A stretch of DNA of 64,000 nucleotides from Planctomycetaceae bacterium (GTDB lineage Bacteria; Planctomycetota; Planctomycetia; Planctomycetales; Planctomycetaceae). Under the pieces are notes generated by a model. The model ran no database searches, was not told the DNA's origin, and saw only the letters and a list, made by a program, of their open reading frames with translations. Where the stretch lies: positions 1 through 64,000 of the forward strand of contig JAKFWC010000003.1 in the NCBI GenBank assembly GCA_021732975.1. The letters run 5' to 3'. How positions within the stretch are numbered: position 1 is the stretch's first letter; each line of letters begins with the position of its first letter. The translations under genes and the position numbers were made by a program. Shown here piece after piece: positions 63,807 to 64,000 of the stretch.

Positions 63807-64000
63807 TTACACCACTCCAGTATACAATACGTCTGGTTTGTCACACCCCGGGCGGTAGAGCACTAAACCGCCGTGATTGCCATTCACACGGACGATGCAG
63901 TCGGGTTCGCCGTTCGCGTGGGCCGTGAGGATTGCTTCCAGCGCTTGCACGGCGGCAACGGTTTGGCGGTCGGCGGCAAGGTCGTTGTAGCCTAGGGCTT
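63807..64000 (-). CDS. C-terminal end of an unknown gene (5' end outside window)
   Basis: On the minus strand an open frame enters from the right edge and ends at TAA 63807-63809. The ~63 visible residues include YNDLAADRQTVAAVQALEAI and VRVNGNHGGLVLYRPG. The composition is protein-like and the competing frames contain stops or low-quality sequence. It ends convergently with the macro gene. The family is not recognised. Confidence 0.5.
   Translation of the reverse strand, partial: ALGYNDLAADRQTVAAVQALEAILTAHANGEPDCIVRVNGNHGGLVLYRPGCDKPDVLYTGVV

Overview
The window is about 64 kb of high-GC DNA from a planctomycete chromosome. I base this on families seen together here: a DUF1559 prepilin-like protein with its small partner lipoprotein, a PSCyt1/DUF1549/DUF1553 cytochrome protein followed by a Tat-exported DUF1501 protein, DUF1080 and DUF1570-type secreted proteins, a fused CcsB-CcsA cytochrome c assembly protein, and an SUI1/YciH factor. 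I cannot name the genus from sequence alone. About fifty genes are supported. Most are monocistronic or in pairs, on both strands, and separated by unusually palindrome-rich spacers. I saw no tRNA, rRNA or CRISPR array.

Layout. 1-8 kb: the end of a Gly-rich protein, aspS, an anchored DUF1559-like protein, and an AraC regulator divergent from the PSCyt1/DUF1501 pair. 9.7-15.4 kb: a YpeA-like acetyltransferase, a sodium:solute symporter, a 3'(2'),5'-bisphosphate nucleotidase overlapping malate dehydrogenase, a [2Fe-2S] ferredoxin and dTDP-glucose 4,6-dehydratase. 15.5-24.3 kb: small membrane or secreted proteins, an MFS carrier, DUF1080 and TPR proteins, rpsT, an HD protein, purU and an unknown basic protein. 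24.5-34.5 kb: ExbD plus a prenyltransferase-repeat protein, SUI1, sulfite/nitrite reductase, the DUF1559/lipoprotein pair, a GGQ release-factor-like protein, a frameshifted REP-associated transposase (RAYT), an SDR and a Fur regulator. 34.8-52.9 kb: CcsBA, a lipoprotein with a permuted internal repeat, a GNAT protein, dnaA, an SGNH hydrolase, a zinc-peptidase-like lipoprotein, a Wzc-like tyrosine kinase/chain-length regulator next to a sugar epimerase, a Tat-exported TIM-barrel protein, a large secreted unknown and a radical SAM protein. 53-64 kb: an orphan CpaF-type ATPase, a HEAT lipoprotein, a NupG-like carrier, truD, a TIR-domain protein, a gutted RAYT, an exported EEP-family protein, a response regulator, a macro-domain protein and the end of one more gene.

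How the genes relate. The clearest functional groups are exopolysaccharide synthesis (rfbB; kinase and epimerase), the secreted PSCyt1/DUF1501 pair with a divergent regulator, and cell-envelope redox (CcsBA, PSCyt1 haems). The most distinctive property is the repeat content. At least eight palindrome families recur at gene ends, in some cases supplying the stop codon. Two decayed RAYT loci are present, each bounded by inverted repeats. The best candidate for an undescribed system is the low-GC TIR protein with an unrecognised N-terminal domain at 60.1 kb, next to one of the RAYT scars.
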